A DNA stretch of 38,968 nt from Chitinophaga pinensis (lineage in GTDB: Bacteria > Bacteroidota > Bacteroidia > Chitinophagales > Chitinophagaceae). The notes beneath the pieces are model-generated. The model was given only the letters and a program-made list of their open reading frames with translations, searched no databases and had not been told where the DNA came from. Position numbers and translations under genes: made by a program. The stretch covers positions 1 to 38,968 of the forward strand of contig NZ_VOHS01000043.1 of assembly GCF_007896845.1 (NCBI RefSeq). Direction: 5' to 3'. Shown piece after piece: positions 6,536-15,421 of this stretch. The first letter of the stretch is position 1. Each line of letters starts with the position of its first letter.

Positions 6536-8803
6536 ATGCTTAGGGAAATTATTACAACGTTGTTGTGTGGAGCCGGAATGATGGCGTCTGCACAACAAAA
6601 GGATCTGGTCAGTTATGCGAATACGTTACAGGGTACGAATTCTGAATATGCCCTTAGTCATGGGAATACTTATCCGACGACAGGCCTGCCTTTCGGGATG
6701 CATGCATGGTCAGCGCAGACCGGCAATAACGGAGATGGCTGGAAGTATCAGTATAAGGCTACAACAATCCGTGGTTTTCAGCAGGTACATCAATGTAGTC
6801 CATGGGTAGGAGATTATGCGGTATTCAGTCTGATGCCGGTTGCCGGTGAACTGAAGGTGAATGAAGAACAACGGGCGGCGGCGTTCAGTCATAAAGATGA
6901 AACGGCCAGACCGGATTATTATAAAGTAATTTTTGCAAACAAGACAAGTGCTGAGATAACGCCGACGGAGAGAGGGGCACATCTGCGTTTCTCTTTTCCG
7001 GCTAAGACCCCGGCTTATGTTGTGTTGGATGGTTATAATGCGCTGAGTGGTGTACAGATCCATCCTGCAGAAAGAAAGATCACAGGGTATGTTACGAACG
7101 GACGCTTTATTCCGCAGAACTTCCGCAACTATTTTGTCATCGTTTTCGATCAGCCATTTGAAGCTGTGGGTACATGGGAGAATGTGAAGGGGCAGCTTTT
7201 CGCTGATTCGCTTTCCGGAGAGGGTAAGGGAATGGGGGCATTTATACGCTTTCGTAATGGTGCAAAGGTACAGGCCAGAGTGGCTTCTTCTTATATCAGT
7301 GCTGAACAGGCGGAGCTGACCTGGCAACGCGAACTGGGTGGATTTAAAAGTCTGGAACAGACAAGAGCTGCTGCCAATAAAAGCTGGACTACGCTTTTCA
7401 ACCGGGTGCTGGTTGAAGGTGGTCAGGAGGAAGATAAAGCCACCTTCTATTCCTGCTTGTTCCGTGCCAATCTGTTTTCTCATCAGTTCTTCGAATATGA
7501 TGCGCAAGGCGCTCCGCATTATTTCAGTCCGTATGATGGCAAGGTACACAGTGGTTATATGTATACGGACAATGGTTTCTGGGATACCTTCCGGGCTCAG
7601 TTTCCGCTGAATACTATTTTGCATCCGACGATGGAAGGTCGTTATATGCAGGCGTTACTGGATGCGCAGCAGCAATGTGGCTGGTTTCCGGCCTGGTCTT
7701 TTCCCGGAGAGACCGGAGGTATGTTGGGCAATCATGCTATTTCGTTGCTGACGGATGCGTGGGTAAAAGGTATCCGGACGTTTGATCCGAAGAAGGCGCT
7801 GGATGCTTATTTCCATGAGGCGATGAATAAAGGTCCATGGGGTGGTGCTAACGGTCGTGCGGGCTGGAAGGAGTATTATCAGTTGGGGTATGTGAGTTTT
7901 CCGGAGTCACATGGCAGTACTTCTCAGACGCTGGAGTATGCGTATGATGATTTCTGTGCTTACCAGCTGGCTAAACTGACGGGGAATCAATTCTATCAGT
8001 ATGTATTCGGGCGTAGTCTGTATAACTACAAAAACCAGTATGACAGTACCACTGGTTTTATGCGGGGACGTAAACTGGATGGTAGCTGGGTGGAAGATTT
8101 TGATCCTGTAAAATGGGGTGGTCCATATACGGAGGGGAATGCGTGGCACTGGCAATGGTCGGTTTTTCATGATGTACAGGGCCTGATTGATCTGATGGGA
8201 GGGGAAGCCCGTTTTATTGCTAAGCTGGACTCTGTTTTTAGTTCTCCGAATAAAGTAGACGTTGGCTATTATGGTCAGATGATCCATGAGATGACGGAAA
8301 TGGTCAACGCTGATATGGGACAATACGCGCATGGTAATCAGCCCGTACAGCATATGATCTATCTGTACAATTATGCCGGTCAGCCGTGGAAGGCGCAATT
8401 GCACGCGAGAGACGTGATGAAACGATTGTATAATGCCGGTCCGGACGGTTATCCCGGTGATGAGGATCAGGGGCAGATGTCTTCATGGTATGTGATGAGT
8501 GCCCTTGGTTTTTACAGCGTATGTCCGGGTACGGATGAATATGTAATCGGGAGTCCGGTGTTTCCAAAGGCGACACTCACATTGGAAAACGGGAAAAAGT
8601 TTATTGTAGAGGCGCGTAATAATAGTCCGGAGAATGTCTATATACAATCTGCCACACTCAACGGCCGTCCCTATCCCCATAACTGGATCCGGCATACGGA
8701 TATTACCAATGGCGGGGTATTGGTGCTGGAAATGGGTAAAGCGCCGGCGAAGGGCCGTGGACTGGAGGCGGAGGATAAACCTTATTCCATCAGCAGACCT
8801 TGA
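6536..8803 (+). CDS. GH92 glycoside hydrolase (alpha-mannosidase family), copy 1
   Basis: A 755-residue secreted enzyme with signal peptide MLREIITTLLCGAGMMASAQ. GH92 enzymes are calcium-dependent inverting exo-alpha-mannosidases that trim mannose from N-glycans or mannan. Family marks seen: PFGMHAWSAQTGNNGDG near the N terminus, NGFWDTFRAQFPL, SHGSTSQTLEYAYDD, the EGNAWHW segment with Glu533 (the family's catalytic acid position), and GDEDQGQMSSWY with Asp642 and Asp644 (the family's base region). The length is that of a complete GH92. The frame is open to 6485 with a GTG, but that lies inside the promoter motif, so ATG 6536 is chosen. The gene is followed after 83 bp by the ECF sigma gene, so read-through could link enzyme and sigma expression. 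The exact linkage cleaved is not known. Confidence 0.93.
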   Translation: MLREIITTLLCGAGMMASAQQKDLVSYANTLQGTNSEYALSHGNTYPTTGLPFGMHAWSAQTGNNGDGWKYQYKATTIRGFQQVHQCSPWVGDYAVFSLMPVAGELKVNEEQRAAAFSHKDETARPDYYKVIFANKTSAEITPTERGAHLRFSFPAKTPAYVVLDGYNALSGVQIHPAERKITGYVTNGRFIPQNFRNYFVIVFDQPFEAVGTWENVKGQLFADSLSGEGKGMGAFIRFRNGAKVQARVASSYISAEQAELTWQRELGGFKSLEQTRAAANKSWTTLFNRVLVEGGQEEDKATFYSCLFRANLFSHQFFEYDAQGAPHYFSPYDGKVHSGYMYTDNGFWDTFRAQFPLNTILHPTMEGRYMQALLDAQQQCGWFPAWSFPGETGGMLGNHAISLLTDAWVKGIRTFDPKKALDAYFHEAMNKGPWGGANGRAGWKEYYQLGYVSFPESHGSTSQTLEYAYDDFCAYQLAKLTGNQFYQYVFGRSLYNYKNQYDSTTGFMRGRKLDGSWVEDFDPVKWGGPYTEGNAWHWQWSVFHDVQGLIDLMGGEARFIAKLDSVFSSPNKVDVGYYGQMIHEMTEMVNADMGQYAHGNQPVQHMIYLYNYAGQPWKAQLHARDVMKRLYNAGPDGYPGDEDQGQMSSWYVMSALGFYSVCPGTDEYVIGSPVFPKATLTLENGKKFIVEARNNSPENVYIQSATLNGRPYPHNWIRHTDITNGGVLVLEMGKAPAKGRGLEAEDKPYSISRP

Positions 8804-8806
8804 AAA

Positions 8807-8831
8807 TCTCCGCATCGCTAATTTCCGGAGA
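8807..8831 (+). terminator. Weak hairpin between GH92-1 and the sigma gene
   Basis: TCTCCG (8807-8812) and CGGAGA (8826-8831) form a 6-bp stem around a 13-nt loop, flanked by AAAA and TTTA. It could be a partial terminator that lets some transcripts reach the sigma gene. The stem is short and the T run is weak. Confidence 0.35.
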
Positions 8832-8886
8832 GATTTAGAAACTTGTGCTAAAACGATTATATTAGCCGGTAGTTTGAACTCAGGCG

Positions 8887-9504
8887 ATGCGACAAGATTT
8901 TTCCACGTTTACCGATGAAGCCGTATTCCTCCTGGTGAAGAAGGGGGACGACAAAGCATTCGAAGAAATTTTCAGACGTTTCTGGCAGGAGTTGCTGGAT
9001 GCGGCATATCGCCGCGTAAAAGTACAGGAAACTGCTATGGAAATGGTTCAAAGTCTGCTTGTGAACCTGTATCTGAAAAGAGAAACGATTGAGTTACGGA
9101 CCTCTCTCCGCAATTATCTGCATATCTCATTAAAAAATAAAGTACTGAACGCGGTGCGGGCTGAAGTGGTGCGTAATACCTATCAGCAGCATATGCTGGC
9201 AGACAATGGCCTGTATCAGGCGGATGCCGCCACGAATCTGCAGCTGAAGGAATTACAGGAGCAGATAGATGCATCCTGTGCGGGAATGCCGGAAAAGTGC
9301 CGGGAGGTGTTTTTTCTGAGCAGGAAGGAACATTTGTCGTATCAGCACATTGCACAAAGGCTCGGTATATCGGTCAATACTGTGGAGAAACACATGGTAA
9401 AAGCCTTGAAAATACTGCGTTCACGCCTGAAAGAATATAACTTTACACTGTTCTGGCTGGTGCTGTTGGTACTGCTGGGATGGGAAATTTTCAGCAAATT
9501 TTAA
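8887..9504 (+). CDS. ECF sigma-70 factor, FecI-like Bacteroidota type, with C-terminal hydrophobic segment
   Basis: A 205-residue RNA polymerase sigma factor. Region 2 covers about residues 25-95 (DKAFEEIFRRFWQELLDAAY and the following helices); region 4 covers about 128-182 with the helix-turn-helix LSYQHIAQRLGISVNTVEKH. The last 20 residues (about 186-201) form a strongly hydrophobic helix, FTLFWLVLLVLLGWE, which could hold the protein at the inner membrane. It is followed by FecR and a SusC/SusD pair, the standard order of Bacteroidota trans-envelope sensing loci, in which SusC signals substrate through FecR to release the sigma factor. No copy of the shared promoter motif precedes it; the motif lies directly behind it, before fecR. 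It is the best candidate for the factor that reads that motif. Confidence 0.93.
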   Translation: MRQDFSTFTDEAVFLLVKKGDDKAFEEIFRRFWQELLDAAYRRVKVQETAMEMVQSLLVNLYLKRETIELRTSLRNYLHISLKNKVLNAVRAEVVRNTYQQHMLADNGLYQADAATNLQLKELQEQIDASCAGMPEKCREVFFLSRKEHLSYQHIAQRLGISVNTVEKHMVKALKILRSRLKEYNFTLFWLVLLVLLGWEIFSKF

Positions 9505-9510
9505 ATACAG

Positions 9511-9538
9511 TGGCGGTAGGACGCTTTTCAGGTGTCTA
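9511..9538 (+). promoter_or_regulatory. Candidate ECF-sigma promoter, copy C (fecR-susC1 block)
   Basis: TGGCGGTA at 9511-9518 and GGTGTCTA at 9531-9538, 19-bp step. It fills the 47-bp gap between the sigma stop (9504) and the fecR start (9552), so the leader would be under ten bases. Confidence 0.75.
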
Positions 9539-9551
9539 ATGTTTAGAAACT

Positions 9552-10538
9552 ATGGACATAAGCAACACCAGGTTAAAAGAATTATTGGATAAATATCTCG
9601 AAGGTACGGCCTCCGCGGAGGAGATCAGTGAGGTAGATGCGTGGTATGCCTCTTTCGGGACGCATAAGGGTTTTACGGAGCAGCTAAGTGCAGATCAGCG
9701 CGTGGCATTAGAGCAACTGCTTTTTTCCCGGATCCACCGGGAGATCAGTCAGGCAGAGGCGCCGTTGCGGGTAGTCAGATCCCGTGCCCGTTACTGGTGG
9801 GCAGCTGCCAGTATCGCGGTATTGCTTGCAGCAGGAGGAGTGTATTATGCTATTAACCGTAGTACGGCATCGGTAAGTGCTGGTATGATGATTACGGAAA
9901 CGGCTGAAAAAGGCAGTATCAGGAAGATCACATTACCAGACAGCAGTATCATCTGGTTGAATGCGGATAGTAAAATACGTTATGCAAAACAGTACGGCCG
10001 GGAGATATGGCTGGAAGGGGAAGGTTATTTTGAAATCGCCCCAAGGCAGGAAGAAGGTTTTCTGGTACATACCGGTCAGCTGGATGTACAGGTGCTGGGG
10101 ACCAGTTTTAATGTTGACGCCTATGCTCCTGCAGACTCGGTTACTGTTACCGTGAGCAGCGGTAAAGTGGCTGTCAGGACGGAAAAGAATACAGACGTTG
10201 CTGTTGGTGCCGATCAACAGGCGGTATATCAGGCAACGGCTGGCAAAATAAACAGATACGATATCAGTGCGGCTGATTTTGGCGTCTGGAGGGAGGGATT
10301 GCTGGTATTTAAGAATGCCAGTTTTGAAAGTATAGCCCGTACGCTGGAACGCCGTTATAAGGCGCATATCAGCTTCGACGGACAAAAGACAGCTTCAGCC
10401 CTGCTTTCTGCCAGATTCGGCAAGGATGAGCCTCTAAAGGACATTCTACGCATGTTATGCGATATATATGGTTTCAACTACCGGCAGGAACCAGGTTGTG
10501 AGGAATACCTGGTGTATGATGCGCAGCCACATCATTGA
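9552..10538 (+). CDS. FecR-family anti-sigma factor
   Basis: A 328-residue inner-membrane protein. A short cytoplasmic N-terminal region (about 1-78, LDKYLEGTASAEEISEVDAWY) would bind the sigma factor. One membrane helix lies at about 81-101 (YWWAAASIAVLLAAGGVYYA). The periplasmic part has the FecR domain at about 114-210, with LPDSSIIWLNADSKIRY, GEGYFEIAP and VLGTSFNVDAY, and a DUF4974 domain at about 252-322 (VFKNASFESIARTLERRYK). It is known in this family that the DUF4974/FecR part contacts the SusC N-terminal signalling domain. The gene follows the ECF sigma gene and precedes susC1 by 29 bp. It represses or activates the sigma factor depending on substrate; which one cannot be told here. 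Confidence 0.95.
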   Translation: MDISNTRLKELLDKYLEGTASAEEISEVDAWYASFGTHKGFTEQLSADQRVALEQLLFSRIHREISQAEAPLRVVRSRARYWWAAASIAVLLAAGGVYYAINRSTASVSAGMMITETAEKGSIRKITLPDSSIIWLNADSKIRYAKQYGREIWLEGEGYFEIAPRQEEGFLVHTGQLDVQVLGTSFNVDAYAPADSVTVTVSSGKVAVRTEKNTDVAVGADQQAVYQATAGKINRYDISAADFGVWREGLLVFKNASFESIARTLERRYKAHISFDGQKTASALLSARFGKDEPLKDILRMLCDIYGFNYRQEPGCEEYLVYDAQPHH

Positions 10539-10567
10539 CCGGATCCAACTGTTCGGATGAAGTGATA

Positions 10568-13500
10568 ATGGGAAGTTATGAAAAGAGAATTGCGGAGTGC
10601 CTGCATATGCGCGCCATTAAAATGGCCTGCCTGTTATTCCTATGCACTTTGGTGATGGTTGTGAAAGTCGCGGCACAGACAGGCTCCGAAAGAGATCTGA
10701 AACGTACGATGGTTGACATACAGGTCGTCAATCAGTCCTTCGATAAAGTATTTGAACAGATCGAAGCCACTACCGCATTCCGGTTTGTATTCAATCCGTC
10801 GGAAATCGCCCGTAGTGGTAAGGTTAGTATCAGCAAAAAAAATATTTCAGTTGAGCAGGTGCTCAGACTACTGCCTCCGCCTTTACAATATGAGCTGAGG
10901 GGTAGTAACATATTGATCCTTGAGGAAAGGAAGCCTGTGAACGGTCCCGCTCCACGGCTGTTACACACAGGTCGTGTATCGGATGCAGAAGGACATGTGC
11001 TGCCCGGTGTCAGTATCATCGTAAAGGGTACAGGGCGCAGGGTAATTTCGGATGAAGAGGGCGCATTCCGTATAGACGCTGGTCCGGGTGATACTTTACG
11101 TTTCTCCCTGCTGGGTTTTCAGGATCAGGCGGTGGCCGTTTCACTGGTCGCCCCGCAGGATGTGATGTTACAGGCCGGTTCATCTGCGCTGCGGGAAGTG
11201 GTAGTGATCGGTTATGGTTCTGCCAATAAAGAGAACCTGACCACGGCCATCGGTACCGTAAAAGGAGAGCAGCTGAATGAAAGGGCTACAACTTTAAACG
11301 TCATGCAGGGACTGGCCGGTAAAGTGGCGGGTGTCAGTGTGATGATCAACTCGGGCAAACCGGGTGGCAATCCTATTGTAAAGATCAGGGGGACCGGTTC
11401 TATCAATGCCTATAACGGTCCGCTGTATGTGGTCGATGGTATTGTTGGCGCTGATCCGATGAACATAGATCCGAATATTGTGGAGTCGGTAGATGTGCTG
11501 AAAGATGCTGCGGCTTCTGCTATCTATGGCGCCAGAGGTTCTAATGGGGTGATTGCCATTACGACGAAGAAAGGCGGTAAAAATACACCGGCGATCTCTT
11601 TTCGTAATACCCTCAGTTTTGCCACATTGGCGCGGGAAATAGATCTGATGGATGCTAACGAAGCGCTGGAGATGTTTAAACGGGAGTATGCATATCAGCC
11701 GGGACGTATTGCACCGCATCTTGATCCGGACAGGCAGTTCTCGCGGAAGGAAGACCTGTTTAATCCGGATGGTACGCCAAAGTATAATACTGACTGGCAG
11801 AAAGAAGCCAGCCGTCTGGCGGTATCGCATGAACATGCACTGTCGTTTTCATTGGGTAAAGAAGATATTTCTGCGCTGGCAGGACTTTCCTATAATGATC
11901 AGCAGGGAATTCTGATCAACAGTTATTCCCGTCAGGTGAATGGTTTCATCAATCTCGGATGGAATGTAAAGAAGTGGCTGCATGTTCAGACCGTGCTCAA
12001 TAGTGGTGCATTCAAACAGAATAACGTTGACATCAATACATTCGGCCTTAATGCCGTGCGCCAGATCTATGAGTTTCTGCCTTTTTTCCCGGTGAGATAT
12101 CCGGATGGCAGTTATTCCCGGAAGGCAGATTATCCGGGTGCAGAGAGTTCTGAAAATCCGGTGAGGCTGATGAATGAGGTACAGTCGGTGGCAGGACGTA
12201 CTTATACAATGGGCAATCTGCTGGCTACTTTTTATCTGAGTCCGAAACTGCAGTTTACCGCAGGTGTCAGCGGACAAACAGGCGCCAGCTATAATTTATA
12301 TTTCTCCGGCAGAGATATTATCGGTTATTCCGATGTACAGCAAGGGGTGGCGACAAGGGGGCATGGTCAGACAGGCTCCTGGACTTCAGAAGATTATTTC
12401 ACCTGGAAGGACAGCTTCGGGAAACATCATCTGACAGGCGTAGCCGGGGCCAGCTGGTATTACTTTGCCAGTATGAATACGCAGGCGGGCAGTGAAGGAT
12501 TCTTTGATGATTTCTTCTCGTATAATAGTCTGCAGACAGGTCTTGTACCACAGCGGCCAACGTCGGGATCAAGCCGGAATGCGATGAATTCATTTTACAT
12601 GCGCTTCAACTACGACTATGATAATCGCTACCTGCTTGGGATATCCCTGCGGGCGGATGGATCCTCCCGTTTTGGTGCGAATAACCGCTATGGCTATTTC
12701 CCCAGCTTTTCAGCTGCGTGGCGTTTATCGTCGGAGCCATTTCTGCGGGACGTCAGTAGTATTAACAGTCTGAAGTTGCGTGTCAGCTATGGTATCGTGG
12801 GCAATTCTGATATCGGTGATTATGTGACGCAGAGCAGGATTAATAGTGGTCAGACGCCTTTTGGCGGACAGGTAGAGCCATCTGCTACGCTTGGGGGGCT
12901 GGGCAACCGTGATCTCAAATGGGAAAGGGCGCATCAGCTGAATCTTGGTGTGGATGCTATTTTGGTGGACCGGAGAGTGCAGTTCACCGCAGACATCTAT
13001 AACAGGATCACCAAAGACCTGCTATACTTTAAGTTGCTGCCATCTACCTCCGGATATGAGGGTGTATTTGATAATATAGGCTCTATCCGTAACAGAGGAC
13101 TTGAATTATCATTGACGACAGAGAATATCCGCAGAAAAAATTTCTCATGGAATACGTCGCTGATCTATTCTATGAACAGATCACTTGTGCTTAACCTGAA
13201 CGGAGATATCATGTATCCGTGGGCAGGACGTATTATGGAGGGCAGACCGCTGAATGAGTTTTATGGCTATCAGAGATTGGGTACCTGGAGTACAAATGAA
13301 GCGGCGGAAGCGGCGGTGTATGGCAAGAAACCGGGAGATCTCAAATATGCAGATCTGAATCATAATAAAGTGAAAGACGCCGGAGACCGAACCGTGCTGG
13401 GAAATGGAATGCCTGATTTCGAAGGTAGCATTGTCAATACGGTCAACTATCGGAATTTCTCGCTGGCGGTTGATCTGCAGGTGATTTATGGTCATAGTCT

Positions 13501-13909
13501 GGCAAACCTGACCCGGCTGATCATGGAGAATGCGGCGCCGGTCACCAATAGTTACAGCAGTTTGCTGGATGCATGGACACCGGATCATCAGGATGCAATG
13601 AATGCCGCCTTACGTTTGCCCGGTGATGGATTTGACAGTGAGATCGACAGTTATAATATTGAGAAAGGGTCGTTCCTGCGGGTGCGTAATATCACCCTTG
13701 GTTACCGGCTGCCATCGGTATGGCTGAAACGTTGTCATCTGCGCTCGGCGGTACTGGGCGTGAGTGCAGAGAATTATTTTCTCTTCACAAAATATAAGGG
13801 CTATGATCCGGAGGCGTCTTCTTTTGACGGCGACTTTAATCAGGGTGTAGATCTGTACCAGTATCCGAAGGCAAAGACCATGGCGGTCACATTAAATGTT
13901 ACATTTTGA
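10568..13909 (+). CDS. SusC/RagA-type TonB-linked outer-membrane transporter 1, with STN signalling domain
   Basis: About 1113 residues, a full-length SusC. After an extended N terminus and signal peptide (KMACLLFLCTLVMVVKVAAQ) comes an STN (secretin/TonB N-terminal) domain at roughly 45-105, the part that talks to FecR. A carboxypeptidase-D-like domain follows (GRVSDAEGHVLPGVSIIVKGT), then the TonB box/plug (REVVVIGYGSANKENLTTAIG; LYVVDGIVGADPMNIDPNIV; AIYGARGSNGVIAITTKKG) and the beta barrel ending in aromatic residue F. It imports oligosaccharides through the outer membrane with SusD1. The start at ATG 10568 is preferred over TTG 10535; ATG 10607 is also possible. It is the only SusC of the four with an STN domain, so it is the likely sensor for the sigma/FecR pair. 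Confidence 0.95.
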   Translation: MGSYEKRIAECLHMRAIKMACLLFLCTLVMVVKVAAQTGSERDLKRTMVDIQVVNQSFDKVFEQIEATTAFRFVFNPSEIARSGKVSISKKNISVEQVLRLLPPPLQYELRGSNILILEERKPVNGPAPRLLHTGRVSDAEGHVLPGVSIIVKGTGRRVISDEEGAFRIDAGPGDTLRFSLLGFQDQAVAVSLVAPQDVMLQAGSSALREVVVIGYGSANKENLTTAIGTVKGEQLNERATTLNVMQGLAGKVAGVSVMINSGKPGGNPIVKIRGTGSINAYNGPLYVVDGIVGADPMNIDPNIVESVDVLKDAAASAIYGARGSNGVIAITTKKGGKNTPAISFRNTLSFATLAREIDLMDANEALEMFKREYAYQPGRIAPHLDPDRQFSRKEDLFNPDGTPKYNTDWQKEASRLAVSHEHALSFSLGKEDISALAGLSYNDQQGILINSYSRQVNGFINLGWNVKKWLHVQTVLNSGAFKQNNVDINTFGLNAVRQIYEFLPFFPVRYPDGSYSRKADYPGAESSENPVRLMNEVQSVAGRTYTMGNLLATFYLSPKLQFTAGVSGQTGASYNLYFSGRDIIGYSDVQQGVATRGHGQTGSWTSEDYFTWKDSFGKHHLTGVAGASWYYFASMNTQAGSEGFFDDFFSYNSLQTGLVPQRPTSGSSRNAMNSFYMRFNYDYDNRYLLGISLRADGSSRFGANNRYGYFPSFSAAWRLSSEPFLRDVSSINSLKLRVSYGIVGNSDIGDYVTQSRINSGQTPFGGQVEPSATLGGLGNRDLKWERAHQLNLGVDAILVDRRVQFTADIYNRITKDLLYFKLLPSTSGYEGVFDNIGSIRNRGLELSLTTENIRRKNFSWNTSLIYSMNRSLVLNLNGDIMYPWAGRIMEGRPLNEFYGYQRLGTWSTNEAAEAAVYGKKPGDLKYADLNHNKVKDAGDRTVLGNGMPDFEGSIVNTVNYRNFSLAVDLQVIYGHSLANLTRLIMENAAPVTNSYSSLLDAWTPDHQDAMNAALRLPGDGFDSEIDSYNIEKGSFLRVRNITLGYRLPSVWLKRCHLRSAVLGVSAENYFLFTKYKGYDPEASSFDGDFNQGVDLYQYPKAKTMAVTLNVTF

Positions 13910-13925
13910 TTAAAGGAATTGAGAT

Positions 13926-15413
13926 ATGAAACGTATGTGCTTCCTGCTGCCGTTGCTGACGGTCTTAACGTCCTGTGTCAATTTCCTTGACGAGCAGCCA
14001 TCCGGTTCGCTGGGGCTTGATGATTATTATAAAACGGCTGAACAGATCAAAGCGGCGGTCAACGGCACTTATGAGGGTCTTTCGCTTCCCTATGCTGAGA
14101 ATATTGGCGTAGCTGTTAGTCCGGTGTATTCTCTGGAGTATATCACCGGCTACAGCCGACGCCCAAGACCTTCGGGTTTTGAAGATGATCAGTTCCTGCG
14201 GCTGGACAGACTGGATGCTGCGAATTCAAGGCTGCAGGCATGGTGGAATGCCACGTATTATCCGGTAGAGAACTGTAACAGTGTGATAGAAAATGTGAGT
14301 GTCAGTACCCTGATAGATGATGCTACGAAACAACGTTATCTGGGGCAGGCGTATTTTATGCGTGCGTGGTATTATTTTCAGGGTGTACAGCTCTTCGGGG
14401 ATATACCACTGAAACTGACAACGACCAAAGATCCGAATGATGTGAAGATCCGTCGTTCACCGAAAGAGGCGATATATGATCAGATTGTGAAGGACCTGAT
14501 AAAAGCAGAGAATAGTGGTCTGCCATGGACTGATCAGAGTGGGCATGTCAGTCTGGGTACGGTGAAATCATTGCTGGCGAAAGTATACCTGACAATGGCC
14601 GGTTATCCGATGCAACGGGGGATCACATATTACAGCAAGGCATATGATAAAGCACTGGAAGTGATCAACAGCAGACAGTTTACTTTATTTGAGTCCTATA
14701 AAGACCTGCGTGATCCGGCGAAGATGAATACGGGAGAAAACATCTTTATGTTACAACGTCATCCCACGATGGCAGAAAGTAATATTCATGGTGCGTATCT
14801 GCCTTATCCAACCGAACCGATTTCCATACAGCCCGCTTATGGCGGAGCGATGGCGCCTACGCAGGCCTTCTATAATTCCTATGCGGCTGATGATGGCCGT
14901 AAGCAGGAGCAGGCGTTCTATTATACCCGGTATCCGCGGTATGATCATCCAACGGAGATCATCACATTTTCAGAGCCTTATATTTTTAAGTTCTGGGATG
15001 CAGATGCTGAAAAAACGGGTCGTTCGGGCGCTAACTTTCCGTTGATACGTTATGCTGATGTATTGCTGCTATGTGCGGAGGCGAAGAGTCAGCTGGATGG
15101 AGGCAGTACGAGAGATGGAGCCGCGATTGCCGCTTATTATGCCGTGCGTCAGAGAGCTTTTCCGACAGCTGTCCGGCCAACTATATTGACAACAGATGAT
15201 ATTCTGAAAGAGAGATACTGGGAGCTTTGTTTTGAATTTCAGACATGGTATGATATGCTACGCACACGTAAAGCGTTTGATGTAGCCAACGGTACCATGA
15301 CCAACCTGTCAGGTTACAAAGCACCTAATCACCTACGGGCCTTTGAACTGAAAGACCTTACGTTTCCGCTGCCTTTGGCGGAAGTTCAGAAAAACCCGGA
15401 TTTAGCACTTTAA
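13926..15413 (+). CDS. SusD/RagB-family surface glycan-binding lipoprotein 1
   Basis: A 495-residue lipoprotein with lipobox Cys17 (LTVLTSC). SusD marks are NFLDEQPSGSLGLDDYY at the N terminus, the helical repeat region with YLGQAYFMRAWYYFQGVQLFGDIPL, and the C-terminal LIRYADVLLLCAEAKSQL and ELKDLTFPLPLAEVQKNPDLAL. SusD proteins cap the SusC barrel and bind the sugar at the cell surface. It starts 16 bp after susC1 and ends 8 bp before the GH38-like gene, so it belongs to the fecR-susC1 operon. Confidence 0.95.
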   Translation: MKRMCFLLPLLTVLTSCVNFLDEQPSGSLGLDDYYKTAEQIKAAVNGTYEGLSLPYAENIGVAVSPVYSLEYITGYSRRPRPSGFEDDQFLRLDRLDAANSRLQAWWNATYYPVENCNSVIENVSVSTLIDDATKQRYLGQAYFMRAWYYFQGVQLFGDIPLKLTTTKDPNDVKIRRSPKEAIYDQIVKDLIKAENSGLPWTDQSGHVSLGTVKSLLAKVYLTMAGYPMQRGITYYSKAYDKALEVINSRQFTLFESYKDLRDPAKMNTGENIFMLQRHPTMAESNIHGAYLPYPTEPISIQPAYGGAMAPTQAFYNSYAADDGRKQEQAFYYTRYPRYDHPTEIITFSEPYIFKFWDADAEKTGRSGANFPLIRYADVLLLCAEAKSQLDGGSTRDGAAIAAYYAVRQRAFPTAVRPTILTTDDILKERYWELCFEFQTWYDMLRTRKAFDVANGTMTNLSGYKAPNHLRAFELKDLTFPLPLAEVQKNPDLAL

Positions 15414-15421
15414 ACGACAAG

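Noticed and set aside
6710..7624. A 304-residue minus-strand open frame
   Set aside because: It is antisense to GH92-1, whose frame is intact and family-typical.
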